This document shows, in pieces, positions 45,347 to 54,272 of a stretch of 64,000 nt of DNA. Made by a program: the position numbers and the translations under genes. The stretch's first letter is position 1. Each line of letters starts with the position of its first letter. The stretch is from an uncultured Alphaproteobacteria bacterium. GTDB taxonomy: Bacteria > Pseudomonadota > Alphaproteobacteria > Rhizobiales > Ancalomicrobiaceae. The notes under the pieces are model-generated. The model had not been told where the DNA came from, did not search any database, and saw nothing but the letters and a program-made list of their open reading frames with translations. The stretch lies in assembly GCA_937892955.1 (NCBI GenBank), contig CALBKH010000107.1:62001-126000 (forward strand), given 5' to 3'.

Positions 45347-47397
45347 CGGGCGAAAAGAAAGTCCCTTCTGTTTCGGTGCGATACGGCACGAACGGCAGCT
45401 CGACCAAGGCCAACGAGTTCGGCATGCGGCCGATGCAGGAGCGCGCCTTCGAGAAACGGGGCGAGCAATATCTGCTGATCAAGTCGCCGCCGGCCTCGGG
45501 CAAAAGCCGCGCGCTGATGTTCATCGCGCTCGACAAGCTGGCCAATCAGGGCGTGAAGCAGGCCATCATCGTCGTGCCGGAAAAGTCCATCGGCTCCAGC
45601 TTTCATGACGAGCCGCTGAGCAAGCACGGTTTCTGGGCCGACTGGCACGTCGAACCGAAGTGGAACCTGTGCGATGCGCCGGGCAACGACAATGGTGGCA
45701 AGGTCAATACGCTCGGCGCCTTCCTCGAAAGCGGCGACAAGGTGCTGGTATGCACTCATGCTACCTTCCGCTTCGCCGTGGACAAGTTCGGGATCGAGGC
45801 CTTCGATGACCGGCTGATCGCGGTGGACGAATTCCACCATGTCTCGGCAAATCCCGACAACAAGCTCGGGCTGCATCTGGGCGAGTTTATCGCGCGCGAC
45901 CGAGTTCATGTCATCGCGATGACCGGCTCCTATTTCAGGGGCGACGCCGAGGCCGTGCTCGCGCCGCAGGACGAAGGCAAGTTCGAGAGCGTCACCTACA
46001 CCTATTACGAGCAGCTCAACGGCTATCAGTATCTGAAGCAGCTCGACATCGGCTATTTCTTCTACTCGGACTCCTATGCCGACGACATCTTGAAGGTGCT
46101 GAATCCGGCCGAGAAGACGATCATCCACATCCCGAACGTCAATTCGCGCGAGAGCACGAAAGACAAGATCAAGGAAGTCGAGCACATCATCGAGGAGCTG
46201 GGCGCGTGGCAGGGAACCGATCCCGCCACAGGCTTCCAGTTGGTGAAAACGGCCGAAGGCAGGACTCTGCGCATCGCCGATCTGGTCGATGACGATCCCG
46301 CCAGGCGCGACCGCGTGTCCGCCGCGCTGAAAGACGCAGATCAGAAGAACAATCGCGATCATGTCGACATCATCATCGCTCTTGGTATGGCGAAAGAAGG
46401 CTTCGACTGGATCTGGTGCGAGCACGCGCTCACCGTCGGCTATCGCTCCAGCCTGACCGAGATCGTGCAGATCATCGGCCGCGCCACCCGTGATGCGCCG
46501 GGCAAGACGCGCGCCCGCTTCTCGAACCTGATCGCCGAACCCGCTGCGGCCGACGACATCGTGACCGAGGCCGTCAACGACACGTTGAAGGCCATCGCCG
46601 CCAGCCTGCTGATGGAGCAAGTGCTGGCGCCACGCTTCGAGTTCAAGCCGAAGAATTCGCAGAGCGGCCCGACGCCGGGGTTCGATTACGGCGAGAACGG
46701 CTACGATCCGAACAAGTGCAATGTCGGCTTCAACGAGGAGTCCGGCAAATTCCAGATCGAGATCAAGGGGCTGGCCGCGCCGAAGAGCGAGGAAGCGACC
46801 CGCATCTGCCAGGAAGACCTCAACGAAGTGATTGCGGCCTTCGTGCAGGACAAGACGACGATCGAGCGCGGCCTGTTCGACGAGGAGTTGGTGCCCGAGG
46901 AACTGACCCAGGTGCGCATGGGCAAGATCGTCAAGGATAAGTTCCCGCATCTCGACGCCGAGGATCAGGAAGCCGTCCGCCAACATGCGGTCGCAGCGCT
47001 CAATTTGACCCAGAAAGCGAAGGAAGTCGCGGCCGGAAATTCGCTCGGCGAGGAAAAGGGCAACACTGCCTTCGTCGATGGTGTGCGCAAGTTCGCGATG
47101 GATGTGAAGGAGTTGGACATCGACCTGATCGACCGGGTCAATCCGTTCGGCGAGGCCTACGCCATCCTCGCCAAGACGATGAGCGAGGAAAGTCTGAAGC
47201 AGGTGGCCGCTGCCATCGCCGCCAAGCGCACCAGCCTGACCCCCGAAGAGGCTAAGGTGATCGCCAAGCGCGCCGTCGAGTTCAAGCGTGAGCGCGGGCG
47301 GCTGCCCTCGATCAGTTCGGCCGACGCCTGGGAAAAGCACCTTGCCGAAGGCGCCGCCGCATTTGTCCGCTTCAAGGATGAGGGCCGCTATGAGTGA
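45343..47397 (+). CDS. DEAD/DEAH-type SF2 helicase
   Basis: The 684-residue protein has SF2 motifs: Walker A SPPASGKSRAL near residue 48, motif II AVDEFHHVS near 165, motif III AMTGSYF near 192 and motif VI QIIGRATRDAPGK near 378. The C-terminal 250 residues are helical and charged. It resembles the translocase subunits of type III and related restriction systems. It is coupled to its neighbours by overlapping start and stop codons. Confidence 0.88.
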   Translation: MTGEKKVPSVSVRYGTNGSSTKANEFGMRPMQERAFEKRGEQYLLIKSPPASGKSRALMFIALDKLANQGVKQAIIVVPEKSIGSSFHDEPLSKHGFWADWHVEPKWNLCDAPGNDNGGKVNTLGAFLESGDKVLVCTHATFRFAVDKFGIEAFDDRLIAVDEFHHVSANPDNKLGLHLGEFIARDRVHVIAMTGSYFRGDAEAVLAPQDEGKFESVTYTYYEQLNGYQYLKQLDIGYFFYSDSYADDILKVLNPAEKTIIHIPNVNSRESTKDKIKEVEHIIEELGAWQGTDPATGFQLVKTAEGRTLRIADLVDDDPARRDRVSAALKDADQKNNRDHVDIIIALGMAKEGFDWIWCEHALTVGYRSSLTEIVQIIGRATRDAPGKTRARFSNLIAEPAAADDIVTEAVNDTLKAIAASLLMEQVLAPRFEFKPKNSQSGPTPGFDYGENGYDPNKCNVGFNEESGKFQIEIKGLAAPKSEEATRICQEDLNEVIAAFVQDKTTIERGLFDEELVPEELTQVRMGKIVKDKFPHLDAEDQEAVRQHAVAALNLTQKAKEVAAGNSLGEEKGNTAFVDGVRKFAMDVKELDIDLIDRVNPFGEAYAILAKTMSEESLKQVAAAIAAKRTSLTPEEAKVIAKRAVEFKRERGRLPSISSADAWEKHLAEGAAAFVRFKDEGRYE

Positions 47398-48589
47398 CTT
47401 CGACCTTGAAGAGCTGCGCGACGAACTGGCTGATTTCGCTCAGCCGGAAAAGAAGAGTGGCCGCTCGCCGCGCGAGGAACGCATCATCGCGGGCTTCGAG
47501 GAAATCCAGCGTTTCATCGAAAAGAACGGCCATCCGCCCCAGCACGGCGAAAACGGCGACATCTTCGAGCGGCTTTATGCCGTTCGGCTCGATCGGCTGC
47601 GGGCGCTCGAAGAATGCAGGGCGCTCCTCACACCGTTTGATACCCAAGGGCTTCTGACCGGCGCGCCCAATGTCGATGTCGTTGCCGCAGATTCGATGGA
47701 TGACGATGCCCTCATGGCCGAACTGGAAGGCGCGGCAGGTTCGTCAGACATTACGACGCTGCGCCATGTGCGGACCAGCGCCGAGAAGCGCGAAGCCGAG
47801 GAAATCGCCAGCAGGGAGAAATGCCCGGATTTCGAGAGGTTCAAACCCCTATTTCAGCAGGTGCAGGCAGATCTGGAAAGCGGCGTGCGCACGACACGGC
47901 GGTTCGTCAAGGCTGCGGGTTTCCTGAAAGCCGACATTCAGGTTGGTCAGTTTTTCATCCTTGGCGGCCAGACCGCATACGTCGCCGAGGTTGGCGAACC
48001 GATAAAGGCGCCGAACGGCGAAACCGACGCGCGGCTCCGGGTGATCTATTCCAATGGCACCGAGAGTGATCTGTTGCTGCGTTCGCTTCAGCGCGCCCTT
48101 TACAAGGATGAGGCTGGCCGGCGGATCACGGAACCGAGTGCTGGCCCATTGTTTGAAGATCAGACCGGCGACGGAGATGAGGCCAGCGGGACGATCTATG
48201 TGTTGCGAAGCAAATCCGACAATCCGGTCGTGACCGCCAACCGGGAAATCCTGCACAAGATTGGTGTGACGGGCGGCAGCGTCGAGCGGCGCATCGCCAA
48301 CGCCAAGATGGACCCAACCTACCTGATGGCCGATGTCGAGATCGTTGCCACCTATGAATTATACAACATCAACCGCGCCAAGCTGGAAACGCTCATTCAC
48401 AAGGTCTTTGGCGCAGCCCGTCTCGATGTTGAAATCAAGGATCGCTTTGGTCAACCGATCGTGCCGAAGGAATGGTTCCTGGTTCCCCTATTCGTCATTG
48501 ATGAGGCGGTCAGGCGAATTAGAGACGGCACGATCACGGGTCACGCTTATGACCCCAAAACAGCGCGGCTGGAGCGTCTCGCGTGCTGA
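47390..48589 (+). CDS. GIY-YIG (T5orf172-type) nuclease
   Basis: The 399-residue protein starts at ATG 47390 inside the helicase end. The N-terminal 270 residues are helical and unknown (SGRSPREERIIAGFEEIQRF). The C-terminal domain is GIY-YIG-like: GTIYVLRSKSD, HKIGVTGGSVERRIANA (the Y-I-G and arginine region) and the catalytic glutamate in RAKLETLIHKVF. The end EWFLVPLFVIDEAV is usual for T5orf172 proteins. It is the probable endonuclease of the operon. Confidence 0.85.
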   Translation: MSDFDLEELRDELADFAQPEKKSGRSPREERIIAGFEEIQRFIEKNGHPPQHGENGDIFERLYAVRLDRLRALEECRALLTPFDTQGLLTGAPNVDVVAADSMDDDALMAELEGAAGSSDITTLRHVRTSAEKREAEEIASREKCPDFERFKPLFQQVQADLESGVRTTRRFVKAAGFLKADIQVGQFFILGGQTAYVAEVGEPIKAPNGETDARLRVIYSNGTESDLLLRSLQRALYKDEAGRRITEPSAGPLFEDQTGDGDEASGTIYVLRSKSDNPVVTANREILHKIGVTGGSVERRIANAKMDPTYLMADVEIVATYELYNINRAKLETLIHKVFGAARLDVEIKDRFGQPIVPKEWFLVPLFVIDEAVRRIRDGTITGHAYDPKTARLERLAC

Positions 48590-48693
48590 TTTGTTGATGG
48601 CGCGCGGCTCGCGTGAAGTGGTTGGCGGAACCGGTGCAGTGGGGTGCTGTCATTGGTGCGATTTGAGTATGCCCAAAGAGCACTAGCGCAAGA

Positions 48694-48751
48694 TTGGTTC
48701 GAATAGGTCACATTGACCATTCAAAGCGAACCGATAGGATGAGACCATCCT
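48694..48751. promoter_or_regulatory. Cluster of inverted repeats in front of the resolvase gene
   Basis: Three dyads lie within 60 bases: GGTTCG/CGAACC (48696-48701/48727-48732), GGTCA-CAT-TGACC (48706-48718) nested within it, and AGGATG/CATCCT (48736-48741/48746-48751). Resolvases often bind such dyads upstream of their own genes, so this may be a res or regulatory site. Confidence 0.5.
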
Positions 48752-48775
48752 AAGCGAACTGGGCGGCAACCGAAA

Positions 48776-49393
48776 ATGCACGCGCGGGCCTACCTCAGAG
48801 CTTCCACCGACCAACAGGACGCTCTCCGCGCCAAGCAGCAGGTCTTCGACTTCGCCACGGAACGCGATATCCCGGTCGTCGGGCTCTATGTCGAGAACGA
48901 GAGCGGCGCCAAACTCGCTCGTCCGGAGCTGTTCCGACTTCTCGCCGATAGCCGCCCCGGCGACATTCTCTTGATCGAGCAGGTCGACCGTCTGTCGCGT
49001 CTGACTTCGGCCGACTGGCAACGGCTTCGATCGGAACTGGACGCCCGGCAGATCCGTGTGGTCGCTCTCGACCTGCCGACATCCTGGATGCAGACCTCCT
49101 CTGCCGACGAGTTCACGGCACGCATGTTCGCGGCGGTCAACGCGATGATGCTCGACGTTCTCGCAGCCGTCGCGCGAAAGGACTACGAGGACCGGCGCTG
49201 TCGCCAAGCGCAGGGGCAGGCTCGAGCCAAGGCGGAGGGCAAGTACACTGGGCGGGTCGAGAACGTGGCCCGAAATGCTGGCATCGCCACCATGCTTCAG
49301 GCCGGCGCATCGTGGTCGACCATCCAAGCAGCGACAGGCTGCAGCCGCTCGACGATCGCCAAGATCGCAAAGCGGAAACTGGCAGCGAAGTAG
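48776..49393 (+). CDS. Small serine recombinase (resolvase/invertase)
   Basis: The 205-residue protein has the catalytic serine in YLRASTDQQDA, the conserved LIEQVDRLSRLTSADW and a C-terminal helix-turn-helix (GASWSTIQAATGCSRSTIAKIAKRK). This is the usual size for Tn3-family resolvases and invertases. It is not next to a transposase, so it may be a leftover of a lost Tn3-like element or a plasmid multimer-resolution enzyme. It borders the metal-resistance remnants. Confidence 0.9.
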   Translation: MHARAYLRASTDQQDALRAKQQVFDFATERDIPVVGLYVENESGAKLARPELFRLLADSRPGDILLIEQVDRLSRLTSADWQRLRSELDARQIRVVALDLPTSWMQTSSADEFTARMFAAVNAMMLDVLAAVARKDYEDRRCRQAQGQARAKAEGKYTGRVENVARNAGIATMLQAGASWSTIQAATGCSRSTIAKIAKRKLAAK

Positions 49394-49485
49394 ACTAGGT
49401 GAAGATTGGAGTGGGATGCTCTTCGTCAGGGACCGGTGGCGTCCCGTAGCTGACGACAGAAGCTGACGCTCCGGCGGCCACGACC

Positions 49486-49640
49486 TCGTCGTTCGCCGTG
49501 TCATCGAAGGCATTGACGGCAACGTTGAGTTCACTGCACCGTTGACCTAGATCACCGCCGCCGTCGTCGGCGTGATCCTGAACCTCGCTCTGTACTTTGG
49601 GGAGCAGGTGCGCGTAGACCGTCGACTTCGAGCGTATCGA
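49486..49640 (+). pseudogene. Chromate transporter (ChrA) C-terminal remnant
   Basis: The plus strand encodes ITAAVVGVILNLALYFG (49551-49601), a hallmark of the ChrA C-terminus. In the same frame GNVEFTAPLT precedes it but is cut off by an in-frame TAG at 49548. No N-terminal or start region remains. The roughly 290-base gap between the resolvase and the ATP-grasp gene otherwise holds no supported gene. Confidence 0.7.
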
Positions 49641-49680
49641 AGGTATTAATGTGCTGCTACACTTACTTCTAGGTGTCCTT

Positions 49681-50958
49681 TCAGAGCACAATCACCGGTG
49701 CGAAACCTCCGCCGATCGTGCGGAAATTCGTCGTCTGGCCCTGATAGATCCGTGCGGCAGCAAGGAGGACGTCACCACCGTGGGTGTAGAGGCGGATGTC
49801 GGCCTTGCGATCCATCGCCACCGTGTCGACGAGAACGTTGCGATGGCTCGGCTGAACCGAGCGCTGCGCGACGTGTCGGCCTTCGGAGACGATGTGCTCC
49901 CAGACGGTCGTGGTGATCTTGTCCCCGCGATAGACCGCCTTGCCGGCATGACCACCGAAGGGCTTGAAGAAGTAGGATTTCCGATCAGCCCAGAGAGCTT
50001 CGGCATCGGCTGCGGTCAACCGGACGGTCGAAGGCACCGCGCCGAGGGCGGCGAGATCTTCGGCGGCGAGCCCGATTTGGGCCATCGCCACCGGATCCGA
50101 CAGGAGAACGAGGTTGCGCTTGTCGGCGAAGAGGGCATGAGCGCGCGGCGCTGGGGTGACGACGACGTCTCCCGCCAGATACGCCGCGCGCAGAGACCGA
50201 TGTTCCGGTCGTCCCAGATCGAAATCGACGAGACGATTGTAGACGAGATCGATCGGGCGACCGTCCACCGTCAGTTTGCCCTCGTGGTGGAGGAGGTCGC
50301 GCGGATCGACGATCCGACTCTCGATCCCGTGGTGCTCGAAAAGCGCCCGAGCGAGCTTGAACTCGGCGTGAAGTGGTTGCTCGAGCGGGGTGTCGTCGAC
50401 GATGGCGATCGAGCGCAAGGTGGCGGTTGGTCTCTGGCGCCGCCATTCGCGCTCGAACATCGCCATGACGGCGGCTTCGAACTCCGGCAGTGACGGGCGG
50501 GCGATCGCCGGCTCCACCTCCGGACAACATGGTGATTGCGAGGTCGCCACCAGGGCACACAAGAAGGCGCCGCCGGCATTGGTGTTGATCTCGATGAGGC
50601 GCGGCCCCTCCGGGGTCAGATGAAAGTCATAACCGGTGAAGACCCCGATCGGGCCGAAATCGTGCCGGGCGATCTCTGGAGCCCACGAGAGCACGCGGGT
50701 GCGGTAACTCCCTGAACCGACGGCGTGTTCGACGGCCGCGACGACTGCGACCATGGCATCGTAGTCGGATCGGTCGACGAAGACGGGAACGGTCGAGAAC
50801 AGGTTGGGCGAGACTTCATTCGCCGAACCATCGCCGCTACGGCTAGCGAATTCGTCCGCGAGCCGAGCCTTGTCGATCTCGATGCAGAAGCAGTCTTCGT
50901 TGAGGCGATCGACCAGGGAGCGTCGATCGTGCGATCGAGGAACGTCGGACGTGCTCAT
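49681..50958 (-). CDS. ATP-grasp-like protein of unknown function
   Basis: The 425-residue protein starts at ATG 50958 after a GGAGG site. Two regions look ATP-grasp-like: GPRLIEINTNAGGAFL in the first half and SYFFKPFGGHAGKAVYRGDK with DIRLYTHGGDVLLAAARIYQG in the second. The glycine-rich end IGGGFAPVIVL is also typical of the fold. It lacks the domains of known peptide or purine ligases that I recognise. It sits between decayed metal-resistance genes on the same strand as the ACR3 fragment. A ligase making a metal- or stress-related peptide is possible but unproven. Confidence 0.65.
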   Translation of the reverse strand: MSTSDVPRSHDRRSLVDRLNEDCFCIEIDKARLADEFASRSGDGSANEVSPNLFSTVPVFVDRSDYDAMVAVVAAVEHAVGSGSYRTRVLSWAPEIARHDFGPIGVFTGYDFHLTPEGPRLIEINTNAGGAFLCALVATSQSPCCPEVEPAIARPSLPEFEAAVMAMFEREWRRQRPTATLRSIAIVDDTPLEQPLHAEFKLARALFEHHGIESRIVDPRDLLHHEGKLTVDGRPIDLVYNRLVDFDLGRPEHRSLRAAYLAGDVVVTPAPRAHALFADKRNLVLLSDPVAMAQIGLAAEDLAALGAVPSTVRLTAADAEALWADRKSYFFKPFGGHAGKAVYRGDKITTTVWEHIVSEGRHVAQRSVQPSHRNVLVDTVAMDRKADIRLYTHGGDVLLAAARIYQGQTTNFRTIGGGFAPVIVL

Positions 50959-51003
50959 GTCTTTCAGCCTCCACACGGATCGACGATCGTGTCGATGTTT
51001 GCC

Positions 51004-51288
51004 TCAGGTCGGCGTCCGTTCATACCAGCCCTTCGAACGGTTCACGATCCAGACGACGGAAAGCATCACCGGCACCTCGATCAGGACGCCGACGACCGTC
51101 GCCAGCGCCGCGCCCGACTGGAAGCCGAAGAGCGAGATAGCGGCGGCGACCGCCAGTTCGAAGAAGTTCGAGGCGCCGATCAGCGCCGACGGCCCGGCAA
51201 CACAGTGCTCCTCGCCGGTCAGGCGATTGAGTAGATAGGCGAAGTCGGCGTTGAAGTAGACCTCGACGATCCGCAACCCCGCCCTCAC
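51004..51288 (-). pseudogene. ACR3-type arsenite exporter, C-terminal remnant
   Basis: The last 90 or so residues of an ACR3 family permease remain: IVEVYFNADFAYLLNR, CVAGPSALIGASNFFELAVA and GAALATVVGVLIEVPVML, ending SKGWYERTPT. The first 250 or more residues are absent. Immediately upstream is the stop of the P-type ATPase, so the junction looks like a recombination or deletion point. A GTG at 51288 could start a stub, but it would not form a transporter. Confidence 0.85.
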
Positions 51289-51299
51289 TGCTGCGTCGA

Positions 51300-53501
51300 T
51301 CAGCGCAACAATCGAAGCGCGTTGATCGTGACCAGCACGGTGGCGCCGGTGTCGGCGAGGATCGCCGGCCACAGACCGGTAAGGCCGGCCACCGTCGTGA
51401 CGAGGAAGACCGCCTTCAACCCCAGAGCGATGGTGATGTTCTGGCGGATCACCGCCATGGTCCGTCGCGACAGAGCGATCAGGCGAGCCACGTCGCCGAC
51501 CCGGCCGTGGAGAACGGCGGCGTCGGCCGTCTCCAGCGCGACGTCGGTGCCCCCGCCCATGGCGATGCCGACGTCGGCGGCGGCGAGTGCCGGAGCGTCG
51601 TTGATGCCGTCGCCGACCTTGGCGACGACCTCGCCGCGCGCCTGGAGGTCGCGTACGATCGCGAGCTTGTCGGCCGGCAGGAGTTCGGCCCGCACCTCGA
51701 GCCCGAGGTCGTCGGCGATCGCGGCGGCGGTGCGGCGATCGTCGCCGGTCAGCATCATCGGCGTCACGCCGAGTGCCCGCAGCGCCACGAGACCGGATCG
51801 TGCGTCGGGACGCGGTTCGTCGCGCATGGCGATCGCCCCGAGGATCTCGTCCCCGGCGGTCAGAAACGAAACGGTCTTGCCTTCCGCGACCAGACGCTCG
51901 ACCAGCGCACGCTGATCGGTTGTCGGCGAGAACCGCTCCGTGACGGCGCCGACCGATCCGAAGAATATCTCTTCACCGCCGATGCGGCCGGCTACACCCT
52001 GCCCGGGGACCGCCTTGGCGGCGGCGAAGGGCGGGATCGGCACGCCGTCGGCCGCGGCCCGCGCCAGGACGGCGGTAGCGAGTGGATGGCTCGACCCCTC
52101 TTCCAGCGAGGCGGCGAGCGACAACACCTGCGTCTCCGGCCGACCGAAGGAGACGATGTCGGTGACGACCGGTTTGCCGGTGGTCAGGGTGCCGGTCTTG
52201 TCGAGCGCCGCCACGGTGACCGAGCCGAGCCGCTCGAGCACCGCGCCGCCCTTCATCAGCAGGCCACGCCGCGCACCCGACGAAAGGGCGGAGGCGATTG
52301 CCGCCGGCGTCGAGATCACCAGGGCGCAGGGACAGCCGATCAACAACAGGGCAAGGCCCTTGTAGATCCATTCGTGCCACGGGGCACCCACGAGGAGCGG
52401 GGGGACCAGCATCACCACGGCGGCGACCGCGACCACGCCCGGCGTGTAGCGGCGGGCGAAGCGATCGACGAAGCGTTCGGTCGGCGCCTTGCTCTCCTGC
52501 GCCTCCTCGACCTGACGGACGACGCGGGCAATGGTGTTGTCGTCGGCCGTCGCGGTGACGCGCACCCGCAACACGCCCTCGGTGTTGACGGTGCCGGCGA
52601 AGACCCCGTCGCCCGGACGTTTGTGGACCGGAATGCTCTCACCGGTCACCGGAGCCTCGTCGACCGCCCCTTCGCCGGCGATGATCTCGCCGTCGGCGGC
52701 GATGCGGTCGCCGGGGCGGACGAGTAGGATCGCCCCGAGGCTCAGGCGATCGGCGGCGATCTCCGCCGTGCCGCCGCCGTCGCGTTCGACCAGTGCCGTC
52801 TTCGGCAGCAGCGTCGTCAGGCTTTCGATGCCGGCACGGGCCCGTCCGGCCGCGACCCCTTCGAGCAGTTCGCCGACGAGGAAGAGAAAGACGACCGTCG
52901 CCGCCTCCTCGCCCGCGCCGATCACCAGGGCTCCGATGGCGGCGACGGTCATCAGGGTCTCGATGGAGAAGGGCGTGCCGGCGAGCGCCGCGGCAATCGC
53001 TCGCCGAGCGATCGGGACGAGGCCGACCGTCATGGCCACGGCGAAGGCCCAGCCCGACCAGGAGGGCGCGATCGATCCGGTGGCAAAGGCGATGGCCAAG
53101 GCAAGGCCGCTGGCGATCGTCAGACGAGCTTTCGGCATTCCCGCCCAACGACCGATCATCGAGTCTCGAAGGCGAGACGGTCCGCTCGTGGGATCGCGCG
53201 TGGCGTCGGCACGATCGTGGTCGCTCCGATCCTGGGCCTCGTCGCCGTCGATCGATCGACCGTCCAGAGGCTCCGCTTCGAACGGACCGATGGTGTACCC
53301 GAGCCCGACCACTCGCCGCTCCAGAGCCCGCAGGTCCGCTTCCGGAGCATGGGTCACCGCCAACAGGCGGGACGTCACCGAGACCGCGACGTCTTCGACG
53401 CCCGGGAGACGCCGCAGCGCCGTATCGATCTTCGCGGCGCAGGACGCGCAATCCATGCCGCCGACGCGGTAGCGGGTGTGGGAAGACGTGACGAGGGTCA
53501 T
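51300..53501 (-). CDS. zntA: Heavy-metal P1B-type ATPase (Zn/Cd/Pb exporter)
   Basis: The 733-residue inner-membrane pump has an N-terminal heavy-metal domain GMDCASCAAKI, then a histidine/aspartate-rich linker. The membrane motif CPC is in GCPCALVIST, the phosphorylated aspartate in DKTGTLT, with SSHPLA and GDGINDAPAL hinge motifs. This is the ZntA/CadA group that exports zinc, cadmium or lead. It is divergent from a MerR-type gene and its promoter has the 19-base spacing that such regulators need, so metal induction is likely. Its stop abuts the ACR3 remnant. Confidence 0.94.
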   Translation of the reverse strand: MTLVTSSHTRYRVGGMDCASCAAKIDTALRRLPGVEDVAVSVTSRLLAVTHAPEADLRALERRVVGLGYTIGPFEAEPLDGRSIDGDEAQDRSDHDRADATRDPTSGPSRLRDSMIGRWAGMPKARLTIASGLALAIAFATGSIAPSWSGWAFAVAMTVGLVPIARRAIAAALAGTPFSIETLMTVAAIGALVIGAGEEAATVVFLFLVGELLEGVAAGRARAGIESLTTLLPKTALVERDGGGTAEIAADRLSLGAILLVRPGDRIAADGEIIAGEGAVDEAPVTGESIPVHKRPGDGVFAGTVNTEGVLRVRVTATADDNTIARVVRQVEEAQESKAPTERFVDRFARRYTPGVVAVAAVVMLVPPLLVGAPWHEWIYKGLALLLIGCPCALVISTPAAIASALSSGARRGLLMKGGAVLERLGSVTVAALDKTGTLTTGKPVVTDIVSFGRPETQVLSLAASLEEGSSHPLATAVLARAAADGVPIPPFAAAKAVPGQGVAGRIGGEEIFFGSVGAVTERFSPTTDQRALVERLVAEGKTVSFLTAGDEILGAIAMRDEPRPDARSGLVALRALGVTPMMLTGDDRRTAAAIADDLGLEVRAELLPADKLAIVRDLQARGEVVAKVGDGINDAPALAAADVGIAMGGGTDVALETADAAVLHGRVGDVARLIALSRRTMAVIRQNITIALGLKAVFLVTTVAGLTGLWPAILADTGATVLVTINALRLLR

Positions 53502-53529
53502 GGCGGCGGTCCTTGCTTCGACGTCGCCG

Positions 53530-53560
53530 ACGCTACATCCTCCAGCGACTAGAGGAGCAA
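53530..53560 (-). promoter_or_regulatory. MerR-type promoter of the metal ATPase
   Basis: On the minus strand TTGCTC (53555-53560) and TAGCGT (53530-53535) are separated by exactly 19 bases, the over-long spacer of MerR-controlled promoters. The spacer contains the dyad CCTC-TAGTCGCTG-GAGG. The MerR gene starts seven bases beyond on the other strand. Confidence 0.85.
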
Positions 53561-53566
53561 GTGCAA

Positions 53567-53992
53567 ATGTCTAAGGACGTGTCGATCGGGACCGCCGCAC
53601 GGGCGAGCGGGGTCAAGGTGCCGACCATCCGGTACTACGAGCAGATCGGCCTGTTGCCTGCGCCGGCACGCAGCGATGCCCGTCGGCGGTTGTTCGGCCC
53701 CGGCGACCTGCGGCGGTTGTCCTTCATCCGCCACGCCCGCGAATTGGGGTTCGACATGGAGGCGATCGCCACTCTGCTGGTGCTTCAGGACGACCCGCAC
53801 GGCTCCTGCGCCACCGCCGACGCGATCGCGCGGGCTCGTCTCGCCGAAGTGGAGCGCCGCATCACGGCCCTCGAAGCTCTGCGGGGCGAACTCCAGCGCA
53901 TGGTGGACGAATGTGCCAACGGCCGGGTCGCCGAATGTCGTGTCATCGAAACGCTCGCCGATACCAACCACACGCACGGTAGGTTCGACTGA
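53567..53992 (+). CDS. MerR family metal-responsive regulator (ZntR/CadR/PbrR-like)
   Basis: The 141-residue protein has a winged helix (SIGTAARASGVKVPTIRYYEQIGLL), the MerR linker ARSDARRRLFGPGDLRRL and a dimer helix. Candidate metal-binding cysteines are in GSCATADA and in ECANGRVAEC near the C-terminus, arranged as in ZntR/CadR/PbrR. ATG 53567 follows AGAGGAG by nine bases. It is divergent from the ATPase gene it is expected to control, and the 19-base-spacer promoter lies between them. Confidence 0.92.
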   Translation: MSKDVSIGTAARASGVKVPTIRYYEQIGLLPAPARSDARRRLFGPGDLRRLSFIRHARELGFDMEAIATLLVLQDDPHGSCATADAIARARLAEVERRITALEALRGELQRMVDECANGRVAECRVIETLADTNHTHGRFD

Positions 53993-54081
53993 CCTATCCA
54001 CATCGGGGGAGTCCTTCGGTGGATGAGGAGCATCATGGTGGTGACCCGCGATCGCTCACGACATGAAGGGGTCTGGCCAAA

Positions 54082-54110
54082 TTGACCAACTCGCCTCGAA
54101 GGGGTTAGTC
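54082..54110 (+). promoter_or_regulatory. Probable promoter of the fluoride operon
   Basis: TTGACC (54082-54087), a 17-base spacer and a weak TTAGTC (54105-54110) would start transcription near 54117, just before the riboswitch aptamer. Confidence 0.5.
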
Positions 54111-54125
54111 TCGAATTCATCAGAT

Positions 54126-54176
54126 GGGGATGGAGTCCCCCGATACCCGCCCGTCGTGGGCTGATGACTCCTGCTT
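54126..54176 (+). promoter_or_regulatory. Fluoride riboswitch (crcB motif) aptamer
   Basis: The RNA would begin GGGGAUGGAGUCCCCC, continue with AUACCCGCCC, a short loop, GGGCUGAUGACUCCU. These match the conserved fluoride aptamer elements: a GAUGG-containing first stem, CCGCC(C) pairing with GGGCUGAUG, and the closing CUCCU pairing back to GGAG. Loop length and order are right. It precedes an operon that contains crcB and enolase, the classic fluoride-responsive genes. Fluoride binding would be expected to disfavour the terminator that follows. Confidence 0.92.
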
Positions 54177-54223
54177 GGATGGGCCTGCGAGGGCCCGTCG
54201 AGGTGGGAGCGTATGTTGCGAGA

Positions 54224-54244
54224 CCCGCCGTCGGCGGGTTTTTT
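54224..54244 (+). terminator. Riboswitch-controlled intrinsic terminator
   Basis: The stem CCCGCC/GGCGGG with a three-base loop (GTC) is followed by six T residues. It lies between the aptamer and the first gene and is the likely expression platform. A second hairpin (GGGCC/GGGCCC-type, about 54180-54198) lies between aptamer and terminator. Confidence 0.88.
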
Positions 54245-54272
54245 CTTGCCCGAAACAAAGATCGGGCATGAC

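Noticed and set aside
49395..49691. 98-codon minus-strand open frame before the ATP-grasp gene stop
   Set aside because: The opposite strand carries a recognisable chrA remnant, and this frame has no family features.
54213..54272. Upstream extension of the MFS gene in the fluoride operon
   Set aside because: These 20 codons coincide with the riboswitch terminator; ATG 54273 is the natural start.
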